Source of the DNA: an uncultured Eubacteriales bacterium
Lineage (GTDB): Bacteria; Bacillota; Clostridia; Oscillospirales; CAG-272
DNA: 17,310 bases
Direction: 5' to 3'
Assembly: GCA_934526185.1 (NCBI GenBank)
Contig: CAKTAA010000048.1
Span: 1 to 17,310, forward strand
Of the stretch, positions 14,513 to 17,310 are shown piece by piece; within the stretch, counting starts at the first letter, position 1, and the number at the start of each line of letters is the position of its first letter. The translations under genes were made by a program, and so were the position numbers. The notes beneath the pieces are model-generated. The model was given only the letters and a program-made list of their open reading frames with translations, searched no databases and was not told where the DNA came from.

Positions 14513-16384
14513 GTGATAAAGAGAGTCGATATTTTAACGCTGTTTCCGGATATGGTGCGGGCGGCATTTCAGGAAAGCATCATCGCGCGGGCGATCTCGA
14601 AAGGCATATTAGAGATTGACTGTCATCAAATCAGAGATTATACGACGAATAAGCAGGGAAAAGTAGACGATTATCCGTACGGCGGCGGACCGGGGCTTGT
14701 CATGGCGTACCAGCCCATTGCGGACTGCATCCGGAGCGTATCGCGCGCCTGCACGGGAGAAAAACCATATCTCATTTACCTTTCCCCGCAGGGAAGACCG
14801 TTCGATCAGGAAACGGCGAGACGTCTTGCGGGAAAAGAGAACCTGATGCTTTTATGCGGACATTATGAGGGAATTGACGAGCGGATCATAGAAGAATTCG
14901 TGGACGAAGAAATTTCTCTGGGGGATTTTGTACTTACGGGCGGGGAAATCCCGGCAATGGCGGTGGCGGACTGCGTGGCGCGCCTTTTGCCGGGCGTCCT
15001 GGCGGAGGGCTCGGCGGAACGGGAATCCCATTCCGGAATGCTGCTGGAATATCCGCAATATACGCGCCCGGCCGAGATTGAAGGGAAAAAAGTTCCGGAA
15101 ATCCTGCTTTCCGGAAAGCATGAGGAAATCGAAGCCTGGCAGCTCCGCGCGGCGGAAGAACGTACAAAGCGAAAACGCCCGGATCTGTATGATAAATATG
15201 CAGAGCAAAAACAGAAAAACGAAGTTTTTTATTTTGACAACAGTGCAACGACAAGGCAGGATGACCGCGTAACAGCGGAAATGCGGGCAGCCGCGCGTTT
15301 CCTGTACGGGAATCCCTCTTCTCTTCACCATCTGGGTGTGGAGGCCGAGAAGAAGCTGCGGGCATCCCGAAAGCTTCTTGCAGATACGATCGGCGCGAAG
15401 GAGCAGGAGCTCTTTTTTACCTCCTGCGCAACAGAAAGCAATAATTGGGCGCTTCGCGGATATTTGCAGGCGAATCCGCGGGCCGGCCGGCAGATCCTGA
15501 TTTCAGCGGCAGAGCATCCTTCCGTTTCAGAAACGGCGGCGGCTCTGGGGAAAAAAGAATACGAAGTCAGAGAAATCCCTGTAAGGTCCGACGGGCTGCT
15601 CGATCTGGAGGCTTTAAAAAGCCTTATGACGCCGGAAACGGCTCTTGTTTCCGTTTGCCATGTAAATAGTGAAACGGGCGCGGTCCAGCCGCTTTCCGAG
15701 ATTTCCGCTCTTGTGAAATCCGTCAATCCCAATGCAGTGCTTCACACGGACTGCGTGCAGAGCTACGGAAAGCTGCCCGTATCAGTAAAGCAGTTTGGAT
15801 GCGGCCTGCTCAGCGTCAGCGCACATAAAATTCACGGACCGCGCGGCGTCGGCTTCCTGTATATCGACTCCAAGCTCAAAATGACGCCTTTGCTTTACGG
15901 AGGCGGCCAGGAAAACGGCTTGCGCTCCGGAACGGAAAATCTGCCCGGAATTGCAGGGCTTGCGAAAGCGGCCGAGCTGGTTTGCGGAAACCTTCAGGAA
16001 AATTATGCGCACGCGGTAAAATTAAACGGCATTTTCCGGCGCGCGCTGCAGGAAGAAATCCGTTCCTGTATTCTGGTTTCTTCAGAAGCTGTCTGCTCCC
16101 CGTATATTCTGAACGTTGCATTCCCGGGGCTGAGAGCGGAGGTCCTCCAGCACAGTGTGGAAACAAAAGGCGTCTATCTTTCCGTAGGCTCGGCGTGCTC
16201 TTCCCATAAAAAAGACAGAAGCCGGACGCTTGTAGCGATGGGATATGCACCGAACGTCATCGACGGCGCCGTGCGGATCAGCTTTTCCTATCAGAATACG
16301 GAAGAGGAGGCGGAATACGCCGCAAGGGTAATCTGCCAGGAAGTGAAAAAGCTTTACGGACGGCGCAAGGGCGGCCGTGCCTGA
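14513..16384 (+). CDS. trmD: fusion of tRNA (guanine37-N1)-methyltransferase TrmD and an IscS/NifS cysteine desulfurase
   Basis: One continuous 623-codon frame. Residues 1 to about 236 are a full-length TrmD (VDILTLFPDM, DDYPYGGGPGLVM, CGHYEGIDERI, SLGDFVLTGGEIPAMAVAD, YPQYTRP), the knotted enzyme that makes m1G37 and prevents +1 frameshifting. Residues about 237-623 are a class V aminotransferase-type cysteine desulfurase starting at YFDNSATT, with PLP lysine K439 (SAHKIHGP) and catalytic cysteine C562 (GSACSSH). The join has almost no linker, and no start codon lies close upstream of the desulfurase in this frame. TrmD E171 occupies the place of the catalytic Asp of the E. coli enzyme. The GTG start at 14513 follows rimM by one base. 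ThiI follows 21 nt downstream. Confidence 0.93.
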   Translation: MIKRVDILTLFPDMVRAAFQESIIARAISKGILEIDCHQIRDYTTNKQGKVDDYPYGGGPGLVMAYQPIADCIRSVSRACTGEKPYLIYLSPQGRPFDQETARRLAGKENLMLLCGHYEGIDERIIEEFVDEEISLGDFVLTGGEIPAMAVADCVARLLPGVLAEGSAERESHSGMLLEYPQYTRPAEIEGKKVPEILLSGKHEEIEAWQLRAAEERTKRKRPDLYDKYAEQKQKNEVFYFDNSATTRQDDRVTAEMRAAARFLYGNPSSLHHLGVEAEKKLRASRKLLADTIGAKEQELFFTSCATESNNWALRGYLQANPRAGRQILISAAEHPSVSETAAALGKKEYEVREIPVRSDGLLDLEALKSLMTPETALVSVCHVNSETGAVQPLSEISALVKSVNPNAVLHTDCVQSYGKLPVSVKQFGCGLLSVSAHKIHGPRGVGFLYIDSKLKMTPLLYGGGQENGLRSGTENLPGIAGLAKAAELVCGNLQENYAHAVKLNGIFRRALQEEIRSCILVSSEAVCSPYILNVAFPGLRAEVLQHSVETKGVYLSVGSACSSHKKDRSRTLVAMGYAPNVIDGAVRISFSYQNTEEEAEYAARVICQEVKKLYGRRKGGRA

Positions 16385-16405
16385 TTTAGAAGGGAATGGT
16401 ACGAG

Positions 16406-17310
16406 ATGGAGAAAGTGATCTTAGCAAGGATCGGGGAAATTGCCCTGAAGGGCTTGAACCGTTCCGTTTTCGAGCAGAGAATGGCCCGCAATATGCGGGC
16501 GGCGCTTTCGGACTGCGGTGCGTGTCATATCCGCTGGTCGCAGTCGCGTTATTATGTTGAGCCGGAAACCGAAAATTTTGATTTTGAAACGGCTTTGGAG
16601 CGGCTCTCCGGCGTATTCGGACTGGTATCCGTCAGTCCCGCTTACGCAACGCGTTCTGAATACTCCGACATTTCGACGCTTGCAAAGGAGGTCGTCCGCA
16701 ATATACTCGACGGCGGAAGCAAAGCGGGCAAGACTGATTTTACATTTAAAATCGAAACGAAACGCGGCCTGAAGACGTTTCCGATGACATCTCCTGAAAT
16801 TTCCTCGGAAATCGGCGGCGATTTGGTGGAAACGTTTGAAAATCTTCATGTGGATGTGAATCATCCCGACTTTATTCTTTATATCGAGGTACGTGAGGCC
16901 GCTTACCTTTATTCGGAGATTATTGAAGCGCCGGGCGGAATGCCTACGGGCACGAACGGGAAAGCCTGCCTTTTGATTTCCGGCGGGATCGACAGCCCGG
17001 TCGCCGGCTACATGATTGCTAAAAGGGGAGTGAGTCTCTGCGCCGTACATTTCTACAGCTATCCGTATACCAGCGAGCGCGCAAAAGAGAAGGTTGTGGA
17101 GCTTGCGCGGATGATAGGGCGCTATTGCGGCGGCATCAAGCTGCTGGTCGTACCGTTTACGGAGGTTCAGCTTGCGATCGATTCGAATTGCCGGGAAGAG
17201 CTTTCAACCGTTTTGATGCGCCGGTCGATGATGCGCATTGCGGAACGCGCTGCGCGGAAAAACGGCTGCTCCGCTCTGGTAACCGGCGAAAGCGTCGGAC
17301 AGGTGGCAAG
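16406..17310 (+). CDS. thiI: tRNA 4-thiouridine synthetase ThiI (3' end outside window)
   Basis: The frame starts at ATG 16406 (AAGGGA about 10 nt upstream) and stays open to the window end, 301 codons. It begins EKVILARIGEIALKGLNRSVFE, the typical N-terminal ferredoxin-like domain, followed by a THUMP domain (about 60-165; VNHPDFILYIEVRE) and the PP-loop ATPase motif SGGIDSPVAG (192-201). ThiI adenylates U8 of tRNA and transfers sulfur received from a cysteine desulfurase, here presumably the fusion protein immediately upstream. Any C-terminal rhodanese domain lies beyond the window; Gram-positive versions usually lack it. Confidence 0.95.
   Translation, partial: MEKVILARIGEIALKGLNRSVFEQRMARNMRAALSDCGACHIRWSQSRYYVEPETENFDFETALERLSGVFGLVSVSPAYATRSEYSDISTLAKEVVRNILDGGSKAGKTDFTFKIETKRGLKTFPMTSPEISSEIGGDLVETFENLHVDVNHPDFILYIEVREAAYLYSEIIEAPGGMPTGTNGKACLLISGGIDSPVAGYMIAKRGVSLCAVHFYSYPYTSERAKEKVVELARMIGRYCGGIKLLVVPFTEVQLAIDSNCREELSTVLMRRSMMRIAERAARKNGCSALVTGESVGQVA

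Noticed and set aside
16421..17050. 209-aa frame on the - strand opposite thiI
   Set aside because: Antisense to an unmistakable ThiI with intact THUMP and PP-loop motifs.
1..17310. CRISPR array
   Set aside because: No regularly spaced direct repeats; the only tandem units are the three at the IS21 end.

Overview
The window looks like a chromosomal segment of a Clostridia-type Bacillota genome. The conserved cluster ylxM-ffh-rpsP-khpA-rimM-trmD on the right, strong AGGAGG-type ribosome sites, TTG/GTG starts and TTGACA/TATAAT promoters all fit that group. By eye, about 1-7460 is clearly richer in A+T than about 7700-17310. The left part therefore looks like a horizontally acquired island set against native, G+C-richer housekeeping DNA.

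Left edge (1-545): the last 56 codons of an IS21-type IstB ATPase on the + strand, the repeated terminal DNA of that element, and a small DUF6809-like gene on the - strand. The insertion seems to have cut off that gene's 3' end. A 38-codon, very basic ORF with a good ribosome site overlaps its start.

Defence operon (633-7330, - strand): a promoter (TTGAAA-17 bp-TATAAT), then a 64-aa excisionase-like winged-HTH protein, jetA, jetB, jetC and jetD. This is a complete Wadjet (JetABCD) system: an SMC/MukBEF-like DNA-loop-extruding complex with a Toprim nuclease, known to cleave small circular DNA such as plasmids. The jet genes overlap at every junction, so they are probably translationally coupled. 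A bidirectional terminator (7411-7460) separates the operon from the genes to its right.

Middle (7461-11342, + strand): an intergenic transition zone, a small conserved hypothetical protein, a TIGR04076-family protein, a 679-aa intracellular glycosidase-like protein, and a class I SAM methyltransferase. The methyltransferase reading frame lacks a start codon and appears to carry a one-base deletion next to its expected ATG.

Right (11574-17310, + strand): a strong promoter and a 5' leader hairpin, then ylxM, ffh (SRP GTPase), rpsP (ribosomal protein S16), khpA, rimM, a single ORF that joins TrmD to an IscS/NifS-type cysteine desulfurase, and the start of thiI. SRP, ribosome maturation and tRNA modification thus lie together. 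The desulfurase is the expected sulfur donor for ThiI, so the fusion and its neighbour make biochemical sense. The two points most worth pursuing are the Wadjet operon with its small HTH leader gene, and the TrmD-desulfurase fusion.
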